Assembly (NCBI GenBank): GCA_003171295.1
Contig: PMYF01000035.1
Span: forward strand, 12,587 to 28,982
Direction of reading: 5' to 3'
Length of the DNA: 16,396 bases
Source: Acidobacteriota bacterium
GTDB lineage: Bacteria > Acidobacteriota > Terriglobia > UBA7540
Below are positions 1 through 6,798 of this stretch, one piece after another; the first letter of the stretch is position 1; every line of letters begins with the position of its first letter. A program made the translations under genes and the position numbers. The notes under the pieces were generated by a model. It did no database searches, was not told where the DNA came from, and worked only from the letters and a program-made list of their open reading frames with translations.

Positions 1-39
1 GTATCTTATCAGTTAATACGAGGCTGCGCCGCGCCGAAG

Positions 40-432
40 TCATTTCGAGGCGACAACATTACTTGATCTGATCTGGAGACTGGAGCTCACGCTGCCTGAA
101 TCCGTGGCGGTGACAGAGAACGTGAACGCGCCAGCCGTAGTGAGCGTTCCAGAAAGCACCCCCGTGGTTGAAAGCGTGAGCCCCCCGGGCAGAGTCGAAC
201 CCGATGCCACAGACCATGTGACCGGAAGGGCTCCCCCCGTGGACGTGAATTGGATGCTGTACGGTTGGCCGATGTATCCGAGAGGCAGGGTGGGATTGGT
301 CGCAATGGCCAGGGCAGCCGCGACGGTCAAGCTCATTTGCTTCGTCGCTTTTTGCTGCTGCGCCATCACGCAGGGCGCGACTACGAACAAGGCAAGCACC
401 AGGAATATGAGGGTGGCAAAAGTTTTTCTCAT
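40..432 (-). CDS. Exported protein with one He_PIG (putative Ig) domain
   Basis: This 130-residue protein has a classical signal peptide: MRKTFATLIF, a hydrophobic core to about residue 19, and a likely cleavage after VMA at 24. A Cys at 21 follows VAP, which is a poor lipobox, so a lipoprotein is unlikely. The mature part, about residues 46-122, is one He_PIG-type Ig-like domain: LPLGYIGQPYSIQF, GGALPVTWSV, then LPGGLTLSTTGVLSGT and FSVTATDS, the expected P-x-G-L-x-L-xxx-G-x-(I/L)-SGT motif. Such domains mediate adhesion or act as surface spacers. An exported protein at the end of a phage late region could coat the cell or serve a lysogenic trait. There is no cell-wall anchor. The gene lies 95 bases after the preceding stop. 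Confidence 0.8.
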   Translation of the reverse strand: MRKTFATLIFLVLALFVVAPCVMAQQQKATKQMSLTVAAALAIATNPTLPLGYIGQPYSIQFTSTGGALPVTWSVASGSTLPGGLTLSTTGVLSGTLTTAGAFTFSVTATDSGSVSSSLQIRSSNVVASK

Positions 433-436
433 CGGA

Positions 437-443
437 CCTCCTT
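437..443 (-). promoter_or_regulatory. Strong ribosome binding site of the exported Ig-like protein
   Basis: AAGGAGG on the minus strand lies 4 bases before ATG 432. It settles the start at the signal peptide rather than at an ATG 31 codons upstream that has no such site. Confidence 0.75.
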
Positions 444-527
444 GAAAGAATTCATCTCCGTCTCTCCGGAGTGTCGCGGCTGGATCTCGCGTGCCGTTTC
501 GCGTTGAACCAATTGAATCCGCCACGT

Positions 528-1142
528 TTAAGGATTGGCTGGCGGGGGCCGAGGCATCGGAGTGCCGCCGATCATGGGATCGACATTCGCGCTGGTGCTC
601 ACCAACGGGGTGCCCGTGCCGAAGAGAATTCCAGCCTTCCGGCTGCCTTCGTTCGAGGCCGTGACGGTATCACTTACCGTCGCGTCAACGGTGGTGCCAT
701 CCGACAGCGTGAACGTCGCCGTGATCGTGACCGGCGTGTTCGGAGCCGCAGGAGGCGTCGGGATGCTCACCGTGCCACTGGCCACGGTGACAGGAGCACC
801 CGAGTCGGGATCTTGCACGGGTGTGGTGTCAAGTACAACCGCCACGGATAGCGGGTCAGCGGAAATGACCGCGACGGTTTCCCCAGGATCAAGCGCGGCG
901 AGGTAATCATTCGCCACATCCTGGAGCGTGAGGTAGAATTTGTCGGACTGGCCGACCGGTAGTTTTAGACTCATGTTTGTTTTTCCTCCACCGAACCGAA
1001 TACTGGCAATCCTGTTCGGCCCGGTCAGAGCCGTCAAGATAGCCTTGTTGACTTCGAGAGTTTCATGGGTAAGCTTGGCGAGCCTGTCGAGCCGGTCAAG
1101 AAGGCGCTGCCATTGATCGCTTTTTATCACGGCTATCACCAT
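528..1142 (-). CDS. Hypothetical protein with an Ig-like C-terminal region
   Basis: This 204-residue protein has GAGGAG about 9 bases before ATG 1142. The first 45 residues are a short helical segment (WQRLLDRLDRLAKLTHETLE) of a type often seen in small phage proteins. From about residue 57 onward it is beta-rich, with Ig-like features (ETVAVISADPLSVAVVLDTT, TVDATVSDTVTASNEG), and ends in a Pro-rich tail. No signal peptide is seen. An internal in-frame ATG at 974 has a strong GGTGGAGG site, so a second, shorter product of 148 residues beginning MSLKLPVGQ may be made. Function unknown; neighbours suggest a late accessory role. Confidence 0.65.
   Translation of the reverse strand: MVIAVIKSDQWQRLLDRLDRLAKLTHETLEVNKAILTALTGPNRIASIRFGGGKTNMSLKLPVGQSDKFYLTLQDVANDYLAALDPGETVAVISADPLSVAVVLDTTPVQDPDSGAPVTVASGTVSIPTPPAAPNTPVTITATFTLSDGTTVDATVSDTVTASNEGSRKAGILFGTGTPLVSTSANVDPMIGGTPMPRPPPANP
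985..992 (-). promoter_or_regulatory. Internal Shine-Dalgarno within the 204-residue gene
   Basis: GGTGGAGG on the minus strand lies 10 bases before an in-frame ATG at 974. It encodes part of a Gly-Gly-Gly stretch, so it may be coincidental, but its strength and the domain boundary right after it suggest a second translation start. Confidence 0.35.
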
Positions 1143-1188
1143 GGTTCTTGGCTCCTCTTTTATTGTTCATGCCCGCCCGTGCGGTGAA

Positions 1189-1971
1189 TCATCTCAGGAC
1201 GAATGCGACGGTGAACCCGATGCCGGCACCTACCCCATACAAAAACCAATGAATTTTGCTCACGCGCGCATCCGCCTTCACTTGGCTCAGATCAGCCTTC
1301 AGAGCATTCCTGTCTGCCGTGCAGGCGGCCTGATCGGAAACATGGGCGGCCTGTTCTTTGCCCAGCGCGGCGGAGTCGTTCGATATGATTTGCGCGTCTT
1401 TCCCCGAGGCCGATTGCAGGTCGCGCTTGTCCTGCTGGAGCACCGGCACCAGCTCAAGCGCAATCACGCTCTTCTGCGCCAAAGGAAGAGGTACCAGGGC
1501 GTTACCCGAGGTATCCACCACGGGCGTCGGCTCACTGGCTGCTTTGCCCCACTCGATGGCCAGGGCAGGCGGCGCGAGCGTCGGGATTGCCGCAGCGTGC
1601 GTCTGGAACGTGGCATCACGCTTCGCGACGGCGGATGCCAGGGATGAAACCGCGCTTTGCAGCGCCGCGTTCTGGCGGACGAATTGCGCTTGTTGATCGA
1701 TGTTGGACTTCTGAAGAGCAGCGTTGTCTTTGTCCTTTTGATCCGATAACGCCTGCGCCAGGTTGGCTCTGGCATCTGCCCGGTCCGCGGCCTTGCTATC
1801 CCAAAAGTAAATCGCGCCCACGAGCGCAATCAGCACGCACACGATCAGCACGAGATGCGAAACGCCGAACGTCCAGGCCGTTTTAACGTCTTTCTCGATA
1901 ACCCCCAGCTCGTTGATAGGAACAGCGGCGGGAGGCGTGGGTGATGTGATTCCAGTGGTGGTATCCGTCAT
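1189..1971 (-). CDS. Coiled-coil membrane protein with two terminal anchors
   Basis: This is a 260-residue protein. ATG 1971 is preceded by GAGG at 5 bases, overlapping the DUF5675 stop; an in-frame ATG at 1995 lacks a ribosome site. A Thr/Pro-rich head (1-25) leads to a strong membrane segment at about 38-57 (SHLVLIVCVLIALVGAIYFW). Then comes a long Ala/Gln/Asp-rich helical region (residues 60-125 and about 165-235) consistent with coiled coils, interrupted by a Pro-rich stretch (PTLAPPALAIEWG, PTPVVD). A second hydrophobic segment closes the protein (WFLYGVGAGIGFTVAFVL). The shape suggests a periplasmic linker tethered at both ends. It could be spanin-like, but no lipobox partner is visible. 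I do not recognise a named family. Confidence 0.7.
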   Translation of the reverse strand: MTDTTTGITSPTPPAAVPINELGVIEKDVKTAWTFGVSHLVLIVCVLIALVGAIYFWDSKAADRADARANLAQALSDQKDKDNAALQKSNIDQQAQFVRQNAALQSAVSSLASAVAKRDATFQTHAAAIPTLAPPALAIEWGKAASEPTPVVDTSGNALVPLPLAQKSVIALELVPVLQQDKRDLQSASGKDAQIISNDSAALGKEQAAHVSDQAACTADRNALKADLSQVKADARVSKIHWFLYGVGAGIGFTVAFVLR

Positions 1972-1978
1972 GGTTGCC

Positions 1979-2482
1979 TCAGACCGAGAATTCATTCGTG
2001 ATCGAGATGGCCACGTCCTGCGGCGGACTTACATGGTCATACTCTAACACGAAACCATCCGCGTCCACAATGCGCCGCTCCAAGCCCAGGGCCGCCTCGA
2101 TCTTGCGCGTCACGGCATCAAGCGCCAGCCTTGAGCTGCTGATGAAATCCATGAGGGCCGGGTGTGCTTGGCCGACCAGCACGCATCCCTCCGTGTCCGT
2201 ATCCCGGTTGCCGCTGTGGATGCGGACCCCCGAGAAGTCGGGCACGTTCAGGATGTGCAGCATCATGCGTTGGAACTTCGGAGAGAAGTCGATCACGACC
2301 GGAAAAACGCCGCTGGGGATTGCTGTCACCCCGGCAATCTTCCAAGCCTCGACTGGCTGGCCGGGGATCTCCCGAACCTTGTCCTCCAGCGTCCAGCATT
2401 CTCGAGTGCCGTCCACAAAAAGGTTGCCGATGGTTGCCTTGTCGTCCTCGCTTCGTTCGCTTCGCTTCAATTGCAGGTTCAT
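1979..2482 (-). CDS. DUF5675 family protein
   Basis: This is a 167-residue protein. ATG 2482 has GGAG 6 bases upstream; a start 15 codons earlier overlaps the previous gene and lacks such a site. The central block matches DUF5675 landmarks: TLEDKVREIPGQPVEAWKI, then AIPSGVFPVV, LHILNVPDFSGVRIHSGN and TDTEGCVLVG. The family is common in phage late regions and its activity is not established. The I-H-x-GN...T-x-GC-x-x-VG arrangement recalls the His and Cys of L,D-transpeptidase (YkuD) active sites. A cell-wall role is therefore conceivable, and would suit a lysis region that otherwise lacks an endolysin; this is inference. It lies 16 bases after the Thivi_2564-type gene. Confidence 0.78.
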   Translation of the reverse strand: MNLQLKRSERSEDDKATIGNLFVDGTRECWTLEDKVREIPGQPVEAWKIAGVTAIPSGVFPVVIDFSPKFQRMMLHILNVPDFSGVRIHSGNRDTDTEGCVLVGQAHPALMDFISSSRLALDAVTRKIEAALGLERRIVDADGFVLEYDHVSPPQDVAISITNEFSV

Positions 2483-2498
2483 GCGTTGCTCCGCCCCT

Positions 2499-2693
2499 CT
2501 ACCGATACCGGCGAATGGGGATGTCAATAAACCCGAGAACCCCGAAGGCGTTCAAGAGCGCGAGCACCACGCAGACGACCACCAGAACATTGAGAATCGT
2601 CTTGAGAGGCTGCGCCATCGGAACATACGTGTTGACGGCCCAAAGGGCCACGCCTATCACGATCAAAACAAGAATCAGTTGAATCAGTCCCAT
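2499..2693 (-). CDS. Thivi_2564-type small membrane protein
   Basis: This 64-residue protein has AAGGAG 6 bases before its ATG. It resembles the small membrane family annotated as Thivi_2564, widespread in bacteria and phages: an N-terminal hydrophobic helix (IQLILVLIVIGVALWAVNTYV), a conserved-looking N-T-Y-(I/V)-P-M turn, then I-L-N-V and a second helix (VLVVVCVVLALLNAFGVLG). The family has no established function. The two-helix layout is compatible with a holin or antiholin. It sits 25 bases after the coiled-coil protein and just before the DUF5675 gene, whose Shine-Dalgarno lies inside its 3' end. Confidence 0.75.
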   Translation of the reverse strand: MGLIQLILVLIVIGVALWAVNTYVPMAQPLKTILNVLVVVCVVLALLNAFGVLGFIDIPIRRYR

Positions 2694-2718
2694 TTCAGGC
2701 TCCTTCGTTTTTGATTTT

Positions 2719-3045
2719 TCAACCGCTCACTTTCCGGTCACACAAAACTTTGATTCCCGTGTCGATGCTGTGCAGTACGGAGGTGTGTTCCTTGTGCTGT
2801 TCAACGCTTTCTTGCAGGGTCTTGCTCATATCGGAAAGCCTTTTCACCATCGCCTCGTCGACCAGAGCCTTGGTTTCAGCAATGAGTTCTTTGGCCGCGC
2901 CAAGCTGCTCATGCAAAACATCCTGCGCCGTCAGGTAGCGGTCCATCGTCCCGCGAAATCTCCACACGATGCCGATTACCACGGGCCATGCCACGATGCG
3001 CACAACCTGATCCATGATGTTTAAGAGTTCAGCGTCTTGATTCAA
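2719..3045 (-). CDS. Membrane-anchored coiled-coil protein, possible lysis partner
   Basis: This 108-residue protein probably starts at a TTG at 3045: AGGAGG lies 4 bases upstream and the start overlaps the preceding stop as TTGA. An ATG at codon 11 is the alternative. One transmembrane segment lies near residues 13-29 (VRIVAWPVVIGIVWRFR). The rest is a charged helix with heptad-like spacing (DVLHEQLGAAKELIAETKAL), likely a coiled coil. A short N-terminal anchor and a long helical domain fit an accessory holin component or an inner-membrane spanin-like protein. No cysteine-containing lipoprotein partner is seen nearby. Function is unproven. Confidence 0.62.
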   Translation of the reverse strand: MNQDAELLNIMDQVVRIVAWPVVIGIVWRFRGTMDRYLTAQDVLHEQLGAAKELIAETKALVDEAMVKRLSDMSKTLQESVEQHKEHTSVLHSIDTGIKVLCDRKVSG

Positions 3046-3308
3046 GGGGCCTCCTGCTGGGGTTGGGTTAGGGTTTGGCCTGGGACCGGAGCAGGCATTT
3101 GGCCAATCATCGCCATGTTCTGTTCGTGCTTATCATCGGAGTAGCCCTTGCCCACCACAAAGCTCATAAACACGGTGAGGAATGTGATATATGTGGCGTC
3201 AAGCCGGTGCAGGAAGGCAAGTACATGACCCAGGCTGAAGAAGGCGACCAAGAACATCGTCGTCCGTCCCTGCAACTTCTCCGTTATCGTCCTGAGTGAG
3301 AATTCCAT
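3042..3308 (-). CDS. Small membrane protein, holin-like candidate
   Basis: This 88-residue protein has its ATG 7 bases after GAGG. Two hydrophobic segments are visible, about residues 17-34 (TMFLVAFFSLGHVLAFLH) and 40-54 (YITFLTVFMSFVVGK), joined by a short Arg/Asp-containing turn. The C-terminus is charged, then Pro/Gln-rich (PAPVPGQTLTQPQQEAP). Size and topology fit a holin or another small phage membrane protein, and the position after the tail genes and before a run of further membrane proteins fits a lysis region. I recognise the general type from phage genomes but no family with a tested function. The TGA overlaps the next gene's TTG start (TTGA), so the two are probably translated together. 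Confidence 0.65.
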   Translation of the reverse strand: MEFSLRTITEKLQGRTTMFLVAFFSLGHVLAFLHRLDATYITFLTVFMSFVVGKGYSDDKHEQNMAMIGQMPAPVPGQTLTQPQQEAP

Positions 3309-3504
3309 GGCTCATCCTCGCAGAGCGTATCACCGATCATGACGTTTCGAAAGCCATTGATTTGAGAACTGCCTCGCCGAAAAGGATGCTTGGGCATTAC
3401 CGCTCCATCTCGCGCCGAAAACGCTGAAACCAGCCCGCTTCCACTCCATGGCATGTCTGTGGCGCGCCGCGCCATGCCACGCTCTTGCGCTCCTACCGGG
3501 AAAG
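3309..3504. other. Gap with a GC-rich palindrome and only doubtful ORFs
   Basis: This 196-base stretch lies between the glycosyltransferase stop and the next membrane gene. It holds a perfect 15-base palindrome, TGGCGCGCCGCGCCA, at 3460-3474, about 30 bases after the stop, with no T-run behind it. Two overlapping minus-strand reading frames cover it. One could start at 3475 (63 codons, ending at 3284 inside the next gene) and has only a weak AAGAG site. Neither product has a recognisable domain, so I do not call a gene. Confidence 0.35.
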
Positions 3505-4638
3505 CTAAGGTGATACCCATTGACCGCTTCCATGAGCCCTATTTTTGGCTTCTGGATCGTTCAGTCTCGCCTCTGCGAAAGCCAGGTTCCCTCTTATCCG
3601 GGCGAGATCATGTTCCGGCGCAAGCCCGCCAAGCAACTCGGAGCACGCATGCGCCGATGCTTCATAGAGCCCCGACCAATAGGCGTTGATTGAGAACTCA
3701 TCCAGCGCCCGCCACTGATAAACATTTTCGTCCACGAACAGCCGGTCATCCGGCCGCTTGATCTGAATGGCCTTTTGCGAAAACAGGAGCGCTGTCTGGT
3801 GCATCCCGCCTATGCGGCAGAACCGGGCCGCCTGTACCAGCGGTTCCGCCCGGGTCGGGCGCCGCTCGTAGCAGGACAGGTAAGACATCAACACGGCCTC
3901 GGTGGGCCGATGAAGCTGCTCGCGCAGCATGGCCGCCTCGTATTGCGCCCACCATGTCTCTTCTTCCCATCCCGGCATCTTCACCCGCGCCTCATAATCA
4001 TGCAAGGCCGCCTCGCGCTGGCCCATGTCCTTGTTGGTCTGCGCGAGATAGAACCGCGACCGCGCGTCCTGTGGTCCTTTGAGCACTGCTTCCGTCAGGA
4101 TGGCCAAGTCCCTCTCAAGCTTCACGCGGCATTGTTCTGGCGTCTTCGCGCCACGTTGCCGGTGGATGCCTTGCAACCGCTTCGTCCGGGTCGCCGCATC
4201 ACAGGACAGACACTCATGGGTTTTACCGACCCACCGCCAGGGCAGCGTCGCGCGCACGATGAAAGGTCGCCAGAAACGGAGCTGGCAATCGTGCTCTTCG
4301 ATTTCCCAGCAATCGGCGTCTTCGATCCCGGCCAGCGAGAAACCATCACTGGGAATGAGCACATCGTCTGCATCCTGAAAGCAGATGAAATCTTCCGGCT
4401 CCATGGCCTTCTGCGCAAAGGCGAGCGCTTCATTGCGGTTCGATTCAAAGTCGCGCCAGGGGCATTCGAGAAGCGTTCCCGGCAATCTCTCCAGGCGCTT
4501 GCGAATCAACTCCTGAGTGCCGTCCGTCGAGCCGGTATCACAGATGACCCAGGCCTTGATAAAAGGCAGGACCGAATCCAGGCAGCGCCCGATCCGCGGG
4601 GCTTCATTTTTCACGATGGCATTTAGAATAATGTGCAT
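3505..4638 (-). CDS. Family 2 glycosyltransferase with TPR-like C-terminal half
   Basis: This is a 377-residue protein. ATG 4638 is preceded by GGGAG at 6 bases; an in-frame start 18 codons upstream lacks such a site. Residues 1-125 form a GT-A domain: ILNAIVKNEAPRIGRCLDSV is the usual GT2 opening, DTGSTDGT (34-41) belongs to the nucleotide-sugar site, and DADD (89-92) is the DxD-type metal-binding motif. WRDFESNRNEAL (61-72) matches the family's W-x-DF-xxNR signature. The C-terminal part, about 175-360, is helical with TPR-like pairs (RSRFYLAQTNKDMGQREAALHDY). The layout resembles SunS of the SPbeta prophage, which glycosylates a peptide, and many uncharacterised GT2-TPR proteins. Substrate is unknown. 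Targets could be the adjacent Thr-rich fibre or the host surface; this is inference. A 128-base, partly AT-rich gap precedes it, with no convincing promoter. Confidence 0.85.
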   Translation of the reverse strand: MHIILNAIVKNEAPRIGRCLDSVLPFIKAWVICDTGSTDGTQELIRKRLERLPGTLLECPWRDFESNRNEALAFAQKAMEPEDFICFQDADDVLIPSDGFSLAGIEDADCWEIEEHDCQLRFWRPFIVRATLPWRWVGKTHECLSCDAATRTKRLQGIHRQRGAKTPEQCRVKLERDLAILTEAVLKGPQDARSRFYLAQTNKDMGQREAALHDYEARVKMPGWEEETWWAQYEAAMLREQLHRPTEAVLMSYLSCYERRPTRAEPLVQAARFCRIGGMHQTALLFSQKAIQIKRPDDRLFVDENVYQWRALDEFSINAYWSGLYEASAHACSELLGGLAPEHDLARIRGNLAFAEARLNDPEAKNRAHGSGQWVSP

Positions 4639-4766
4639 TGGCTGCTCCCGGATCTTTGAACCTTCGCTCCCCGTGAACCCCTGCGTCGGCATTTCGCCGC
4701 TGCCCGCAGTAGGCTAAATAAATTATCATCCAGATTCTTTCACGATCATGTTTAGGTGTACTCGCA

Positions 4767-6794
4767 TCAAAAATCACTTTCGATATAGTCGTATGCGTAA
4801 TCAACATACTTCGTCGAGCTGGCGAGAGTCGTGATGTAGGCTCCCGCCCATGTGAGCACGGTGTTCGCCGGAAGGTTTGCCGCCGTCACTTGAGATGCCC
4901 GCAGCACGCCGTCAATATACGCTAAAACTTGCGAATTTGAGTTGTCGTAATAAATCTCATAAGTGTGTTCACTTGTGTCTGGAGTAATGGTCGTGTCCAC
5001 TGACGCCCGACTTCCAGCTTTACTCACGATCAACTGCCAGGTTGTGTCACCAGCGCCAGTATCGAAACGCAAAGCGATCCAATTTCCAGCAGGGGTCGCC
5101 GAACCGTACATGGTCGCGGCTGCTTGGTCTGAAAGGAAAATCCACACCCGCACGTTCGCCGTCGATTGCAACAAGATTCTTTTTTGGAATCTTGGACTTC
5201 GATCGAATTTGTAATTGAGATAAGCTCCAGAGTTCCCCGAACCATAGCCAGCCGCGTTGCCTATTGTTGCCCCTGTCGTCGCTCGCAGGGAGACGGGCTC
5301 GGTAGCGCTTGCATTGACTGCTGTAAAAGACCCTGTTCCACTCCCCCACACATCGCCTATCGGAGACGTGGTTCCAGCTGGGATGACTGGGCAATAAGCC
5401 CAGCGGCGCGTGTTTGGCCTAAGCATTGCATTTGCAGCTCCAGCGCCAGTCGCTCCGGTGGACCCCGTCGCTCCTGTGGGGCCAGTTGGACCAGATGGTC
5501 CTGTGGGGCCTGTTGGTCCAGGTACGGTTGATGCCGCTCCGGTTGGCCCGCTTGGCCCGGTTGGTCCGGTAGGGCCAGTCGGGCCGGTAGAGCCGGTAAG
5601 GCCGGTCGATCCTTGTACGCCTGCCGAAAGCCAGCAGGCAGCCTTAACCAGACTGTAAGGATTCGTGCTGTTAAGCTGCACATCTTCAGTGTAGGTACCC
5701 GTGACACTGACAGACCTTTCAGTTACGGCTACGGCGCTCCCGCCCAGGATGCGGCAATTCGCCGAGGCGTCCGTTGAAGTGACGGTTGTGATCGCTGGAA
5801 TTCCGCTGGATGTGACCAGAGATGCGAAAGAAATGAGAAAGTCCTTCGGATTCGTCGTGGTCACGGCAACGTTGGGAAGTCCGCCGAGAGCTGTTCCCCA
5901 CTGCTCGCAGGGCGACATCACGCCGTTGTATTCTACTGCCGTGATGCAGTAATCAATTCCCGCGCCCACCTGTCCACTGACCGTGTTCGCTCCCGCCTTG
6001 CATCCGAAGACGGCCCACACCTGAATTTGAGCGCCAACCCCTGAATTAAAGTGGCCCAAGTAGGTGAGGACATTTGCCTGTGAATCTGTGGGGGTTGGAA
6101 AATTGACTGCTGATCCGCCAAGATTGCCAGAGGCGACGATGATGAAGAGAGTGTTTCCCAACTGATTATTCACGCCAAAAGCGCAGGTTTCAGTGGCCCC
6201 CCACGCGCTACCACAGGATTGGATGTAGGTCGCTCCGATGCCAACGCCAATCGGTCCGGTCGGCCCCGTGGGTCCGGTGGGGCCCGTGGGTCCGGTGGGA
6301 CCAGTATCTCCCCCGACTCCGGTAACACCATCAGGCCCGGTTGGGCCGGTAGGCCCGGTTGGCCCCGTCGAGCCGCCGCCCCCGCCACCCCGCACCGTGA
6401 AGAAGTTCGCGCCATCCGAGAAGATCAAGGCGCTCGAGGCGGCCGCCAGGACCAGCGTTGCCGCACCATCAATCGTGCCCGAGGCCGGAGTGATGGTGAC
6501 AACCCCGGAGCCGATGTTCTCAACTCCGCAGAGGAATTCCACCCCCAGCGTTGCGGCGCCATCCAGAGTGACGGCCACGGTGGGCCCATGCGAGAAAGTG
6601 ACCAGCTTCCCGCGCGATGCAGCGTCAATCGTGTAGGATGCTCCGGCCTGCGGATTGACCGAGCCCCAATTCGGAGACTCCGCGGAGACGTTTCGCGGAT
6701 TCGAAGCGTCGGCCTGCCAGTTGACGTTTCGGTTCCCCGTCGTCGCGGTTGGCGTCATGTCGTTCAGATTGATCGTCGGTGAAACGCTCGGCAT
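4767..6794 (-). CDS. Collagen-like tail fibre with lectin-like C-terminal domain
   Basis: This is a 675-residue protein whose ATG follows the tip stop by 4 bases, with GGAG 9 bases upstream inside the tip gene. Domain order: residues 1-140 form a beta-rich attachment region (KLVTFSHGPTVAVTLDGAAT) ending in a Gly run; 142-183 is a Gly-X-Y collagen-like rod; 187-392 is a beta-sandwich module shared with the tip protein; 396-452 is a second Gly-X-Y rod with one interruption (AASTVP); 456-675 is a jelly-roll-like domain with features of a concanavalin-type lectin (HTYEIYYDNSNSQVLAYIDG). Triplets are mostly GPT. Phage collagen-like fibres form trimers, and the terminal domain is the probable receptor binder. 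No chaperone or autoproteolytic tail is apparent. It is followed by a 128-base gap and then the glycosyltransferase. Confidence 0.88.
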   Translation of the reverse strand: MPSVSPTINLNDMTPTATTGNRNVNWQADASNPRNVSAESPNWGSVNPQAGASYTIDAASRGKLVTFSHGPTVAVTLDGAATLGVEFLCGVENIGSGVVTITPASGTIDGAATLVLAAASSALIFSDGANFFTVRGGGGGGSTGPTGPTGPTGPDGVTGVGGDTGPTGPTGPTGPTGPTGPIGVGIGATYIQSCGSAWGATETCAFGVNNQLGNTLFIIVASGNLGGSAVNFPTPTDSQANVLTYLGHFNSGVGAQIQVWAVFGCKAGANTVSGQVGAGIDYCITAVEYNGVMSPCEQWGTALGGLPNVAVTTTNPKDFLISFASLVTSSGIPAITTVTSTDASANCRILGGSAVAVTERSVSVTGTYTEDVQLNSTNPYSLVKAACWLSAGVQGSTGLTGSTGPTGPTGPTGPSGPTGAASTVPGPTGPTGPSGPTGPTGATGSTGATGAGAANAMLRPNTRRWAYCPVIPAGTTSPIGDVWGSGTGSFTAVNASATEPVSLRATTGATIGNAAGYGSGNSGAYLNYKFDRSPRFQKRILLQSTANVRVWIFLSDQAAATMYGSATPAGNWIALRFDTGAGDTTWQLIVSKAGSRASVDTTITPDTSEHTYEIYYDNSNSQVLAYIDGVLRASQVTAANLPANTVLTWAGAYITTLASSTKYVDYAYDYIESDF
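5439..5609 (-). repeat. Collagen-like Gly-X-Y run 2 in the fibre gene
   Basis: About 18 triplets in two blocks split by AASTVP, dominated by Gly-Pro-Thr with GPS, GAT, GST and GLT variants. It joins the beta-sandwich module to the lectin-like C-terminal domain. The high share of Thr in the Y position is notable beside a glycosyltransferase gene. Confidence 0.9.
5619..6236 (-). other. Beta-sandwich module in the fibre, homologous to tip insert
   Basis: Residues of about 187-392 between the two collagen runs carry GNTLFIIV, TDSQAN, VWAVFGCKAGANTV, AVEYNGV and VTTTNPKDFLISFASL. These line up with the tip insert at 8635-9255. The match was made by eye, so homology is likely but not measured. Confidence 0.55.
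6246..6371 (-). repeat. Collagen-like Gly-X-Y run 1 in the fibre gene
   Basis: About 14 consecutive triplets, mostly Gly-Pro-Thr, with PDG, VTG and VGG variants in the middle. On the plus strand this appears as a GGNCCNGTN-type low-complexity repeat. The run joins the N-terminal attachment domain to the beta-sandwich module. Confidence 0.9.
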
Positions 6795-6798
6795 AACC

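Noticed and set aside
1974..2714. A 246-codon plus-strand frame across the DUF5675 and Thivi_2564-type genes
   Set aside because: It runs antisense to two genes with recognisable families and good ribosome sites.
3775..4626. A long plus-strand open frame (283 codons) opposite the glycosyltransferase
   Set aside because: It is antisense to a gene with clear GT2 motifs, is Arg/Pro-rich, and has no domain or ribosome site; this is usual for GC-rich coding sequence.
4639..4766. A promoter in the AT-rich gap before the glycosyltransferase
   Set aside because: A GATAAT -10-like box is present on the minus strand, but no suitably spaced -35 element could be found.
5439..6371. CRISPR-like or tandem repeat array
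   Set aside because: The repetition has a nine-base period in frame with Gly-X-Y codons and no spacer structure, so it is collagen-like coding sequence.
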